Assembly: GCA_947456095.1 (NCBI GenBank)
Contig: CANGPX010000003.1
Coordinates: 1 to 41,032, forward strand
DNA: 41,032 bases
Origin: Acidimicrobiaceae bacterium
GTDB taxonomy: Bacteria; Actinomycetota; Acidimicrobiia; Acidimicrobiales; RAAP-2
Direction of reading: 5' to 3'
Both the position numbers and the translations under genes were made by a program. The notes under the pieces were generated by a model, which was not told the DNA's origin, did no database searches, and saw only the letters and a list, made by a program, of their open reading frames with translations. Shown here in pieces: positions 16,158 through 23,258 of the stretch; position 1 is the stretch's first letter; every line of letters begins with the position of its first letter.

Positions 16158-17029
16158 ATCGCCACCGCCACTTTTGTGCGGAGAGGCCGAAGTTGCACCG
16201 CGGTGGCGGCAAGAAACAACACCATGCCAACCGAGGTGATGGAAAAACCGAGCGGGAGCACTGGAACAAAAAAGGAGCACCCAATACCAATCCACACAAT
16301 GGCAAGAGCCAAGCCAACAGAAACCGCACCACTCACCCAAATGCGGGTGACCAGTCGTTGCGCAATCGTCGCTGGCATGACGAGCAGGGCAAAGACCAGC
16401 AGTGCTCCGGTGATTTGACTGGTTGAGGCAATCACCAGGGCGAGGACCAACGTGAATGAGGCCGACAACTTCGCTACTGGCAGGCCAGCTGCTTCTGCGA
16501 AGGTTGCATCAAAGGTGGCCAAGATGAGTGGTCGGGCCATGGCAATGGTCGCGAGCAAGCACGTGGCTCCAACAATGCCAATCACGATCACGTCCATTGA
16601 GGTGATGCCGAGAAAGGAGCCAAACAGCAGCGACGTGGTCGCGTCAACAAATGATGGCGTGGCTGAAATGGCAATGAGGCCGGCGGCGAGCGCAACCGCT
16701 TGAACGGTTCCCGTTGTCGCATCGCGAAATGAGTCGGCAGAGCGTTGCGTTGACCCACGCCGACCAGCAACGAGTGCTGCGAGCGCCGTCGAGAGGTAAT
16801 AGCCAACCTGGGGTGGCAAGCCAAACGCCAACGCCACGCCGGCTCCAGGAAACGACACCATGGCCAAGGTGTGGCCCAAGAAGCTCTCGCGGCGAAGGAC
16901 CATGACCCATCCAAGTGCTCCAGCGACAATGGCGACAATTGACCCGGCAATGAGGGCATGGCGGAGGTAGGGGTAGGACCACATGATCGAAAGATCCGTC
17001 CACGGATTAAGAGAGAAGGTCGGTTGCAT
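16154..17029 (-). CDS. znuB: Metal (zinc) ABC transporter permease, first copy
   Basis: The 291-residue product is an ABC-3 family permease. It has about eight hydrophobic segments and the conserved GWVMVLRRESFLGHTLAMVSFPGAGVALAFG region that contacts the ATPase, as well as the C-terminal SQITGALLVFALLVMPATIAQRLVTR. It lies 2 bases after znuC and overlaps the second permease gene as ATGA. The two permeases are clearly related to each other but not near-identical, so this is an old duplication rather than a recent one. Substrate zinc is inferred from the Zur gene, the Zur-type operator and the ZnuA-like binding protein. Confidence 0.9.
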   Translation of the reverse strand: MQPTFSLNPWTDLSIMWSYPYLRHALIAGSIVAIVAGALGWVMVLRRESFLGHTLAMVSFPGAGVALAFGLPPQVGYYLSTALAALVAGRRGSTQRSADSFRDATTGTVQAVALAAGLIAISATPSFVDATTSLLFGSFLGITSMDVIVIGIVGATCLLATIAMARPLILATFDATFAEAAGLPVAKLSASFTLVLALVIASTSQITGALLVFALLVMPATIAQRLVTRIWVSGAVSVGLALAIVWIGIGCSFFVPVLPLGFSITSVGMVLFLAATAVQLRPLRTKVAVAI

Positions 17030-17031
17030 GA

Positions 17032-17871
17032 CTAGTGGTGGCGGCCGCCATGGCCACCGTGGGCGTCTGGTTGCCCAACGACGACGAGTCGACCAGTCGA
17101 CGTGGTGAGGACGTCAACGGGGGTGTCGTAGAGCTGCGAAAGATTCTCTGAGGTGATGACCTCAAGTGGTGTTCCAGCAAGTGCGCCACCGTGGGCCAAG
17201 TAGATGACCTGATCCAAGTGGGCCAGAATGGGATTGACGTCGTGTGCGACGAGCAGCACGGTGACTTCTCGCTCTTTACAAATTGTGGCAATGAGCTCAG
17301 CAACGGCCGCTTGGTTGGGCAAATCCAGTGAATCGAGAGGCTCGTCGAGGATGAGCAAGCGTGGTCGTCGCACCAAGGCTTGGGCAATGAGCAAACGCTG
17401 CTGTTCGCCCCCAGAGCACTCGCCAATGGACCGATCGGCAAAAGCGGTTGCCGAGACTTGCTCAAGGACTGCTTCAACTTGGGCTTCAGCTGCACGAGCT
17501 CGAGCCGAGAATTTGGTGGCAAAGGGAAGTGGCATGCCCCACCGGTCACCATCAAGGCCGAGGCGAACGAGATCGCGGCCAGAAATTCTGACCCCCGCGT
17601 CGAAGTGATGACGCTGTGGGAGATATCCCACACTTGGTCGAGCAATTTCCGGTCGGTCACCAAAGACAGTGACGGTTCCGTGAGCGAGGGGAAGCAGGCC
17701 AAGGGCGGTCTTAACCAAGGTAGATTTCCCCACGCCGTTTGGACCGAGGACGGCGACAAACGAGCCAACCTCGATTTCGAGTGAAACGTGGGAAAAGATC
17801 GTTCGCTCTGCGAGCTCAACGGCAGCATTGGTCCAGGTGAGCGCTGGGCGCTTCAGCGGTTCTGTGGTCAT
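17032..17871 (-). CDS. znuC: Zinc ABC transporter ATP-binding protein
   Basis: The 279-residue product is an ABC ATPase. Walker A reads GPNGVGKST, the Q-loop lies in VGYLPQRHHFD, the signature is CSGGEQQR, and Walker B LLILDEP is followed by the D-loop SLDL and the switch histidine in LLVAHDVN. It belongs with ZnuC/MntA-type importers. The C-terminus ends in a histidine-rich tail (HGGHGGRHH), as seen in some metal-transport ATPases, which could bind zinc. ATG at 17871 overlaps the znuA stop as ATGA and has GAAGGA upstream; the longer frame starting at 17925 would overlap znuA far more. Confidence 0.93.
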   Translation of the reverse strand: MTTEPLKRPALTWTNAAVELAERTIFSHVSLEIEVGSFVAVLGPNGVGKSTLVKTALGLLPLAHGTVTVFGDRPEIARPSVGYLPQRHHFDAGVRISGRDLVRLGLDGDRWGMPLPFATKFSARARAAEAQVEAVLEQVSATAFADRSIGECSGGEQQRLLIAQALVRRPRLLILDEPLDSLDLPNQAAVAELIATICKEREVTVLLVAHDVNPILAHLDQVIYLAHGGALAGTPLEVITSENLSQLYDTPVDVLTTSTGRLVVVGQPDAHGGHGGRHH

Positions 17872-18788
17872 GGGAGGTCCTTCGTCAGTGCGGTGCGCAG
17901 TGCATGCAGTTGAGTGGTTTGCCACTCGGCGAAACTTTGGTTTCTCGGTGGTGTCTCGGTCATCTGCACGACCGGAATTGGTGGGGTGAGACTGCGGGCA
18001 AGGGCAACTTGGAAAGCAACCGCAGGAGTGACGTTCTGCACGTTCTCCAAGTACAGCGATATGGCGTGGCTTTTCAGGTCGTGATTGATGAGGGACAGGT
18101 CATGTGCGGTTGGCTCTCCACCTTCGCTGACCGAGAACAAAAAGCTCTCCGGTGTTGCCACGTGGAGATGCAGGTCGTCCATGAGCAGTGAGAACATCGA
18201 CTCTGACGCACCAATACTGATGCCGGCTGCTGCACTGCGGATCCACGAACGCTCAGCGTTGTAGTCCGCCAGCGTCACGGTGCGAAACGTGATGGCGCGC
18301 TGATGAAACACCGGGGCCAAGTTTGGGCGAATCTGGCTGAGATCGTGTTCAATGACCCGGGTCATCGCCACCACATCTGTTGGGGAGTACCACCGGTGTG
18401 GATTTACCCCGAGGTCAAGGTGAAGGCGTTCGCCCACATTGGCAACGATTGACCCATGGCCTGACGCGGCAATCAGCCGAGTCATCCACGAGTCATAGCC
18501 AAGTCCGTTGAGGACGACGTAATTGGCAACCGCCACCGCGTTGGCATCTCGCGGAGATGGCTCATAGGCATGAGGGTCGATCGCTGGACTCGAGATGACA
18601 TTTGTTACCGCGACGGAACTGCCACCTATGGCGGAGATGATCGATCCCCATTGACGTTCTGCCGCGACGACGACGACCTTTCCCGACGTGGCTGGCGAAA
18701 CGGTGGTGCAGGCCGAGACCGCCACAGAGAGCATGGCAATGCAGAGGCCAACGAGGGTGCTGTTTCTGCTTGCCTGACGCCAACTCAT
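17868..18788 (-). CDS. znuA: Zinc ABC transporter substrate-binding lipoprotein
   Basis: The 306-residue product has a lipoprotein signal peptide ending in SVAVSAC with the lipid-bearing Cys27, so it is anchored outside the membrane. It belongs to the ZnuA/TroA cluster (SBP_bac_9). Metal-ligand histidines expected for the family are His73 in DPHAYEPSP and His131 in NPHRWYSP. The long histidine loop of some zinc binders is absent. It is the first gene of the operon znuA-znuC-znuB-znuB-zur, all overlapping or 2 bases apart. A Zur-type inverted repeat begins 12 bases before the ATG at 18788, so zinc-bound Zur should block transcription here. Confidence 0.92.
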   Translation of the reverse strand: MSWRQASRNSTLVGLCIAMLSVAVSACTTVSPATSGKVVVVAAERQWGSIISAIGGSSVAVTNVISSPAIDPHAYEPSPRDANAVAVANYVVLNGLGYDSWMTRLIAASGHGSIVANVGERLHLDLGVNPHRWYSPTDVVAMTRVIEHDLSQIRPNLAPVFHQRAITFRTVTLADYNAERSWIRSAAAGISIGASESMFSLLMDDLHLHVATPESFLFSVSEGGEPTAHDLSLINHDLKSHAISLYLENVQNVTPAVAFQVALARSLTPPIPVVQMTETPPRNQSFAEWQTTQLHALRTALTKDLP

Positions 18789-18800
18789 AGGACAACCCTA

Positions 18801-18819
18801 AATGAGAATGATTCTCATT
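18801..18819. promoter_or_regulatory. Zur/Fur-type operator
   Basis: The sequence AATGAGAATGATTCTCATT is a perfect inverted repeat of two 9-base arms around a central G, the 9-1-9 form of Fur-family operators, with the TGA-AATGATT-TCA core like actinobacterial Zur boxes. It lies 12 bases before the znuA start in an operon that ends with zur. It may also influence the divergent pgeF gene, whose start is 80 bases away on the other side. Confidence 0.9.
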
Positions 18820-18830
18820 ACAAATTCGTG

Positions 18831-18848
18831 ACCTCGACTTGCCGAGGT
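18831..18848. promoter_or_regulatory. Inverted repeat in the znuA-pgeF divergent region
   Basis: A perfect repeat ACCTCG-N6-CGAGGT lies between the Zur operator and pgeF. It could be a second operator or an RNA hairpin in one of the leaders. No known regulator is suggested by the sequence. Confidence 0.25.
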
Positions 18849-18899
18849 ATGGGTTCTGTCAACCATGACCAGGCCAACATCGCGACGTAGGGTTGAGCC

Positions 18900-19640
18900 A
18901 TGACATCGGTGGTGACGTGGCTTTCTGATCGTCATGGAGGTGTATCGCTTCCACCGTTCAACTCCCTCAATCTCGGACTCCATGTCGGTGACGACGACGC
19001 GGCAGTGATCGAGAATCGTCGACGAGCCTGTGCCGCAGTTGGAGCGACCCTTGACGATCTTGTCGTGGCCAATCAGGTTCATGGTGCTCGAGTGACGGTC
19101 GTTGGCGAGGAGCACCGAGGCCGAGGAGCAACAGATCTCGAAAGTGCGATTCCTCAAACCGATGCCCTCATCTGTGAGAGGCCATCGATGGTGATTGCGA
19201 TTTTGGTGGCCGACTGCCTGCCGGTTGCTGTTATTGATGACCACGGCGGTCGTGTTGGCCTTGCCCACGCAGGTTGGCGCGGTATTGCTGCAGGCGTACT
19301 TGAGGCCACCGTCACAGCGATGCTCGAGCGGGGAAGCTTGATGTCGCACTTGCGCTGTGAGGTAGGACCCGGGATTTCGAGCGCACGATTTGAAGTCGGT
19401 GAAGAAGTCGTTGCGCAATTGGGACTCGGCCCCGACAGCCCCCATGTCGACCGGACACAAAAGAGGCCACATGTCGACTTGACCGGTGTTGCTCTTGATC
19501 GCCTCGTTGGCCTTGGCCTCGAGCGCTCGGTGATTTCGGTCAGTGACGAACGCACAGGGGATCGGTATTTCAGCGCTCGGTCAGGTGAGCAAACCGGTCG
19601 GTTCGCCATGTTGGCCAAGATCTTGGACAATGGAGGGTGA
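18900..19640 (+). CDS. pgeF: Multicopper-oxidase-like (laccase domain) protein, peptidoglycan editing factor
   Basis: The 246-residue product belongs to the YfiH/DUF152 family. The metal-site residues are His61 in NQVHG, Cys106 in VADCLPV and His123 in LAHAGWRGIAAGV. Members have been described as purine nucleoside phosphorylases and, in E. coli, as an editor that removes wrongly incorporated L-serine from UDP-MurNAc-peptide precursors. The setting here supports the latter: the stop codon overlaps the murL start (TGATG), and murD2 follows. In most actinobacteria the gene lies in the division/cell-wall cluster near ftsZ, so this is a different cell-wall context. ATG at 18900 is the first good start; the ribosome-binding site is weak. 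Confidence 0.9.
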   Translation: MTSVVTWLSDRHGGVSLPPFNSLNLGLHVGDDDAAVIENRRRACAAVGATLDDLVVANQVHGARVTVVGEEHRGRGATDLESAIPQTDALICERPSMVIAILVADCLPVAVIDDHGGRVGLAHAGWRGIAAGVLEATVTAMLERGSLMSHLRCEVGPGISSARFEVGEEVVAQLGLGPDSPHVDRTQKRPHVDLTGVALDRLVGLGLERSVISVSDERTGDRYFSARSGEQTGRFAMLAKILDNGG

Positions 19641-20935
19641 TGGAACCCTTCTCCTGCACCTTTACCGGTTTCGAGATCACTCACGAAACGGGTCAGATTT
19701 CTGGTTCTTATTGTGTTGCCGGCATCTCCTTTACCGAAGTTTGGAGCGTGGGAGAAGGGGTTGACCTTCACCACCCCGCCACCGTTGCCGCAGCCAAGTG
19801 GGTCTACCTCTTTGCCGGGGTCTCTTATGCCAAGAGTCATGCCGCAACCGTGCTTGACACCGGCGAGATTGCTCTGACCGACAAAGAAGCGGCATTCCTT
19901 GCCACCTTCTATCGAGAAGGCCTCGCAGAATTCGCCTACCGAAACAACTTAGCGATGTTGCCAATTTCTGTCCGAGGGCCGCGGGTGGAAAAGCGAGAGC
20001 TTGTGCCACTGCCTGCACTCAACCGCGGCATGCTCATTCCCTTTGGCGGCGGCATTGATTCCATTGTCACGGTGGAAGCGGTGAAGCGTGAAGGCCAGTC
20101 AGCGCGACTGTTTATCTGCGGCCGACCTGGCGACTCCTTCGAAGCAATTGAAGCTCCAGCGGCAGTTGCCGGCCTCGACATTGTGCGAGCCACCCGTCAA
20201 CTTGATCCGATGATTTTTCACACCGCGGCCAACGGCTGGCTCAATGGCCACGTCCCGATCACCGGTGTGCTGTCGGCGTTGGCGGTCGTCGCTGCGTTAG
20301 CTCACGGTCACAGCGGTGTGCTGATGTCGAATGAACACTCCGCCAGTGTGCCCAATGTTGAGCTGGAAAATGGTGAATCGATCAATCACCAGTGGTCAAA
20401 ATCCGAACACTTTGAAGTGGCCTTCCAAGAGATTTTGGCCGAGACCTTTGGAAGTGGGTTCTCCTTTCGCTCTTTTCTGCGCGACAAGTCGGAGTTGTGG
20501 GTCGGCGAGCAGTTCGCTCATGCCGTTGCCTATCACTCGTCGTTTCGCAGTTGCAACAAGGCCTTTCGTCAAGACCCGGCTGGTCGACTCACCAAGTGGT
20601 GCGGCACGTGTGACAAGTGTTGCTTCATTGATCTCATGCTTGCCCCTTTTTTGTCAAAAGCCGCACTGTCAGCGATTTTTGATGGCAACGAACCACTCGA
20701 GAACAACGACCTCGCTCCACAGTTCGCCACCCTCGTTGGTCTTAGCCCAACGACTAAACCCTTTGAGTGTGTGGGCGATCCAACAGAGTGCGCAGCAGCA
20801 GCAACACTCGCGGCCCGTCGAAGTGACCGAGCAACGAACACAATGCTTTCCGAGATGAGTAGCCAACGCGGCCTTGATGATTCGGAGATTGCGTCGCTGT
20901 TTCTGCCCCTCCCGAGTGTGTGGTTGAAGAACTGA
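19640..20935 (+). CDS. murL: UDP-MurNAc-L-Ala-L-Glu epimerase (MurL)
   Basis: The 431-residue product matches the MurL family, which inverts the terminal L-Glu of UDP-MurNAc-L-Ala-L-Glu to D-Glu in an ATP-dependent reaction. Visible features are an N-terminal beta-rich part, a glycine-rich PP-loop-like segment (IPFGGGIDSIVTVE, about residues 133-146), GVLMSNEHSASVPN, INHQWSKS, and a cysteine cluster WCGTCDKC. The C-terminal part is helical. The pairing with a second murD-type gene directly downstream is the known signature of this D-Glu route, first described in Xanthomonas and also present in actinobacteria. ATG at 19640 overlaps the pgeF stop; GTG three bases upstream is possible, and GGAGGG precedes both. 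Confidence 0.92.
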   Translation: MEPFSCTFTGFEITHETGQISGSYCVAGISFTEVWSVGEGVDLHHPATVAAAKWVYLFAGVSYAKSHAATVLDTGEIALTDKEAAFLATFYREGLAEFAYRNNLAMLPISVRGPRVEKRELVPLPALNRGMLIPFGGGIDSIVTVEAVKREGQSARLFICGRPGDSFEAIEAPAAVAGLDIVRATRQLDPMIFHTAANGWLNGHVPITGVLSALAVVAALAHGHSGVLMSNEHSASVPNVELENGESINHQWSKSEHFEVAFQEILAETFGSGFSFRSFLRDKSELWVGEQFAHAVAYHSSFRSCNKAFRQDPAGRLTKWCGTCDKCCFIDLMLAPFLSKAALSAIFDGNEPLENNDLAPQFATLVGLSPTTKPFECVGDPTECAAAATLAARRSDRATNTMLSEMSSQRGLDDSEIASLFLPLPSVWLKN

Positions 20936-20936
20936 G

Positions 20937-22235
20937 ATGGCGCTCACCTTCGACGACTTGAGGGGAAAACGCGTCGGAATCTTTGGCCTCGGTGTTGAGG
21001 GGCAAGCAGCATTTCGTCGAGTTGTTGGCCTTGCGCATTCAGTGGTGTTGGTCGATGACGCTCCTTCCTCGCTGCAAGGCGCGCTCGTGACCAGTGAGGG
21101 CGGCCTTCAAGCGCTGCAGTTGTGTGACGTTGTCTTGAAGACTCCTGGGATCCCGAAAGATCGGGCAGAAGTCGGAGAACTGCAGCGTGCAGGCGTGGTG
21201 ATGACTTCGGGTCTCAGTCTTTGGCTGCACAGCGTGGACCCGGCGACAGTCGTGGCAATCACCGGCACCAAGGGAAAGTCAACCACGACAACGGTCTTCG
21301 GCCACCTTGCAAACGGCCTCGGCATCGACACCTTGGTTGCCGGAAATATCGGCGTCGTTCCCTATGACCCAAAGGTGAGGACCACGCAACGCCTCACGGT
21401 GCTTGAACTTTCCTCATTCCAAGTGAGTGGACTGACCATGAGCCCACCGCTTGTTGGGATTACCTCGCTTGGCCAAGATCACCTTGATTGGCACGGATCA
21501 GTCGAGACCTATGTCGCCGACAAGTTGGCGCTCGCCAGTCGACCAGGGGCACGTCTCGCAATTGTGGCTGATACGCCTGAGCTGAGAGCGGTGACGAAAA
21601 TGTTGGGCCCCGAGCCGCGCTTTGTTGCCCCAACGCCACTTGACGGAGAGATTGCTTCGCTCCTCGGACTCTTCGGCAAACACCATTGTGAAAATGTTGC
21701 GGTTGCTCGGGCGCTCCTTGAACACGTGCTTGGCCCACAAAAAGAAGCCGACTTGTTGGAGGCTGCTCGCGGGTATCAGCCACTTGAAAGTCGATTCTTC
21801 CCACTCGACTCGCTCGGTGAGATTTCGGTGATTGACGACTCACTCGCCACCAATCCCCTTCCGACGATTGCTGGCCTTGCGGCCCTTGGCAACCAGACCG
21901 TTGCCCTCATTGCCGGTGGGCAAGATCGAGGAGTTGACTACCAGCCACTTGTCGACGCCTTGGCCGCTCGGAGCGCTCCGACATACGTCGCGTGCTTGGC
22001 CGAAGCAGGAGCGGTGATTGCGGCTGCGCTTTCTGGCACCTCGCAAGTGACCGTCGAGCTCTTTGCCACGCTCGATGACGCGGTTCGCGACGCTGTTGCC
22101 TGGCTCAAGGGAAGTGGCGTCTTGCTCTTGTCCCCGGCCGCGCCGAGTTTCGGACAATTTGAAAACTATCGAGAACGATCACTCGCGTTTCAGCGAGCGG
22201 TTGACCTCTACCGCGAAGACCCGACGCCCAGTTAG
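20937..22235 (+). CDS. murD2: UDP-N-acetylmuramoyl-L-alanine--L-glutamate ligase (MurD2)
   Basis: The 432-residue product is a Mur ligase of the MurD type. The N-terminal domain binds the UDP substrate (VGIFGLGVEGQAAF). The ATP loop is GTKGKST (residues 110-116), followed by LELSSFQVSG and QDHLDWHGSVETYVADKL with the carbamylated-lysine region. The C-terminal domain has ESRFFPLDSLG, VIDDSLATNPLPTIAGL and LLSPAAPSFGQFENYRERS. Next to murL the enzyme should add L-Glu rather than D-Glu, the product then being epimerised by MurL. Length and motifs are close to ordinary MurD; the L-Glu specificity rests on the neighbour. The ATG lies 1 base after the murL stop. Confidence 0.92.
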   Translation: MALTFDDLRGKRVGIFGLGVEGQAAFRRVVGLAHSVVLVDDAPSSLQGALVTSEGGLQALQLCDVVLKTPGIPKDRAEVGELQRAGVVMTSGLSLWLHSVDPATVVAITGTKGKSTTTTVFGHLANGLGIDTLVAGNIGVVPYDPKVRTTQRLTVLELSSFQVSGLTMSPPLVGITSLGQDHLDWHGSVETYVADKLALASRPGARLAIVADTPELRAVTKMLGPEPRFVAPTPLDGEIASLLGLFGKHHCENVAVARALLEHVLGPQKEADLLEAARGYQPLESRFFPLDSLGEISVIDDSLATNPLPTIAGLAALGNQTVALIAGGQDRGVDYQPLVDALAARSAPTYVACLAEAGAVIAAALSGTSQVTVELFATLDDAVRDAVAWLKGSGVLLLSPAAPSFGQFENYRERSLAFQRAVDLYREDPTPS

Positions 22236-22262
22236 CCAACAAGCAGCCAAACCGGGCGTCGG
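22221..22262. terminator. Possible bidirectional terminator between murD2 and rpf-like gene
   Basis: A perfect 9-base inverted repeat, CCGACGCCC at 22221-22229 and GGGCGTCGG at 22254-22262, overlaps the murD2 stop and ends 14 bases before the stop of the convergent gene. The 24-base loop is long and no T-run follows, so it would be a weak or factor-assisted terminator. Confidence 0.4.
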
Positions 22263-22276
22263 ACTCATCGAGGTTC

Positions 22277-22717
22277 CTACCAGCTTGCGCACCCGTATTG
22301 GTCGGGCACGCCGTAGCCAGCGTTGATGCGCTTGGCCACGACGATTTGCTCAGCTGGTGTGGCATAGGCAGCGTTCCAAGCAAACTGGCGACCGCCGTAG
22401 GCGACCCAGTTGACGTTGGAAATTCCAAGGCCACCGGAATACTTGGAGCCAAGGACATGCCAGTTCCCACTTTGTTCACACACCGCAACGCGACTCCACA
22501 TGATGAAGTCGGTTCTCGTGAGCATGGCAACTGCTGCTGGCACACGAACAGTGGCCGGTGGCAAGGGTTCGAACATGCGAACCTGTGCCCCAGATACGGC
22601 TGCGTGGTGATTTGTTGAATGCGTTGTTGTCGCCCCTGCACCGGCAGAGAACGGTAGTAAGACGCTGGCGAGAGCCGCCGGCAGAACAACACTTCGGATT
22701 GCTGGGTGCTTGCGCAT
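22277..22717 (-). CDS. Secreted transglycosylase-like protein (Rpf-type domain)
   Basis: The 146-residue product has a signal peptide (basic MRKHPAIR, then a hydrophobic run to about residue 28). Its C-terminal domain of about 75 residues resembles the resuscitation-promoting factor/transglycosylase-like fold: WSRVAVCEQSGNWHVLGSKY with the catalytic glutamate, SGGLGISNVNWVAYGG, the ATPAEQIVVAKRI helix and a final GCASW. Such proteins cleave peptidoglycan glycan strands during growth or resuscitation. A Ser/Thr/Val-rich linker separates the two parts. ATG at 22717 is preceded by AAGGAG 9-10 bases upstream. It is convergent with the pgeF-murL-murD2 group, so synthesis and remodelling genes are neighbours. 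The leader upstream is long and structured. Confidence 0.85.
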   Translation of the reverse strand: MRKHPAIRSVVLPAALASVLLPFSAGAGATTTHSTNHHAAVSGAQVRMFEPLPPATVRVPAAVAMLTRTDFIMWSRVAVCEQSGNWHVLGSKYSGGLGISNVNWVAYGGRQFAWNAAYATPAEQIVVAKRINAGYGVPDQYGCASW

Positions 22718-22730
22718 TTTGCACCGCTCC

Positions 22731-22759
22731 TTCTTCAAGAGAAGAACCCCGTACTGGGG
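22731..22759 (-). promoter_or_regulatory. Two adjacent hairpins beside the rpf-like ribosome-binding site
   Basis: In the leader just before the start there are two perfect short stems: TTCTTC-N4-GAAGAA (22731-22746) touching the AAGGAG sequence, and CCCC-N5-GGGG (22747-22759). They lie back to back and could block the ribosome or serve as an expression platform for the leader upstream. No T-run is present. Confidence 0.4.
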
Positions 22760-22774
22760 CTTCGAGTTGGGTTT

Positions 22775-23010
22775 GGAATGCGGGCAACCGTCGGATTCAG
22801 ACTGATCGCAATTGCAGGCCGGGCAGGGCACTGACAACCTGGGCTTAAGGCCCGAACGATGATGAAGACGGTGAGTCCCTAGATCGTTGGCTTTGTTCTT
22901 GTACACCTCCGTCAAGGTAGGCAGGGTTGCCTACGGTTTGGTTGTCTTGGTGACCTGCTCCGGGTACCCCCGGGTCCGATGAGGTTCTCCCTCTCGGCAC
23001 TTCGCACACC
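22775..23010 (-). promoter_or_regulatory. Structured leader, candidate ydaO-type (c-di-AMP) riboswitch
   Basis: The rpf-like gene has a leader that contains a perfect hairpin GTAGGC-N6-GCCTAC (22917-22934). On the minus strand it also has a GGGAGAACC element (22983-22991) and a CTGAATCCGACGGTTG element (around 22784-22799). The last resembles the conserved 3' part of ydaO-yuaA riboswitches, and such riboswitches control rpf genes in streptomycetes. The canonical middle element is not clearly seen, so the call is tentative and its limits are approximate. Confidence 0.35.
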
Positions 23011-23041
23011 GTGGTTGTGGTGCACAGCATTCACTGTCGTT

Positions 23042-23110
23042 GTTACGCGGAAGTAACTTTACCCCAGTTACGACACAAAAAGTGCATTTGCTGAGAATCC
23101 GGTGATCACC
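23042..23110. promoter_or_regulatory. Inverted repeats upstream of the rpf-like leader
   Basis: Two dyad sequences lie here: GTTAC-N6-GTAAC (23042-23057) with a third GTTAC at 23066-23070, and the perfect palindrome GGTGATCACC (23101-23110). They lie where a promoter for the leftward leader transcript would be expected. They may bind transcription factors, but none is identified. Confidence 0.3.
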
Positions 23111-23202
23111 AAGGTTCCCTAGAAGGCAAAAACCTGATGAATTTTGGGAAAATCTGACACTTTGCTAGCGATCCTGGCGAAGGGCAAAAATGGCGCTCAA
23201 TC

Positions 23203-23240
23203 GTCAACCTGGCAGGTGGGCGGTGGTTGACCTAGGTTGA
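23203..23240. promoter_or_regulatory. GTCAACC/GGTTGAC repeats before the TauD-type gene
   Basis: GTCAACC (23203-23209) faces GGTTGAC (23225-23231), and a further GGTTGA follows at 23235-23240, ending 18 bases before the dioxygenase start. This is a plausible operator or promoter overlap. The 540-base region 22718-23258 otherwise holds no gene I can support. Confidence 0.3.
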
Positions 23241-23258
23241 GAAAAAGAGGGGGCCTCC

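Noticed and set aside
15370-16239. Long + strand frame opposite the zinc permease genes (289 codons)
   Set aside because: It is antisense to a hydrophobic ABC permease gene and rich in Thr/Pro/Ala without any family motif.
18798-19840. Overlapping minus-strand frames opposite pgeF and murL (224 and 228 codons)
   Set aside because: pgeF and murL have conserved motifs on the + strand; the antisense frames have none.
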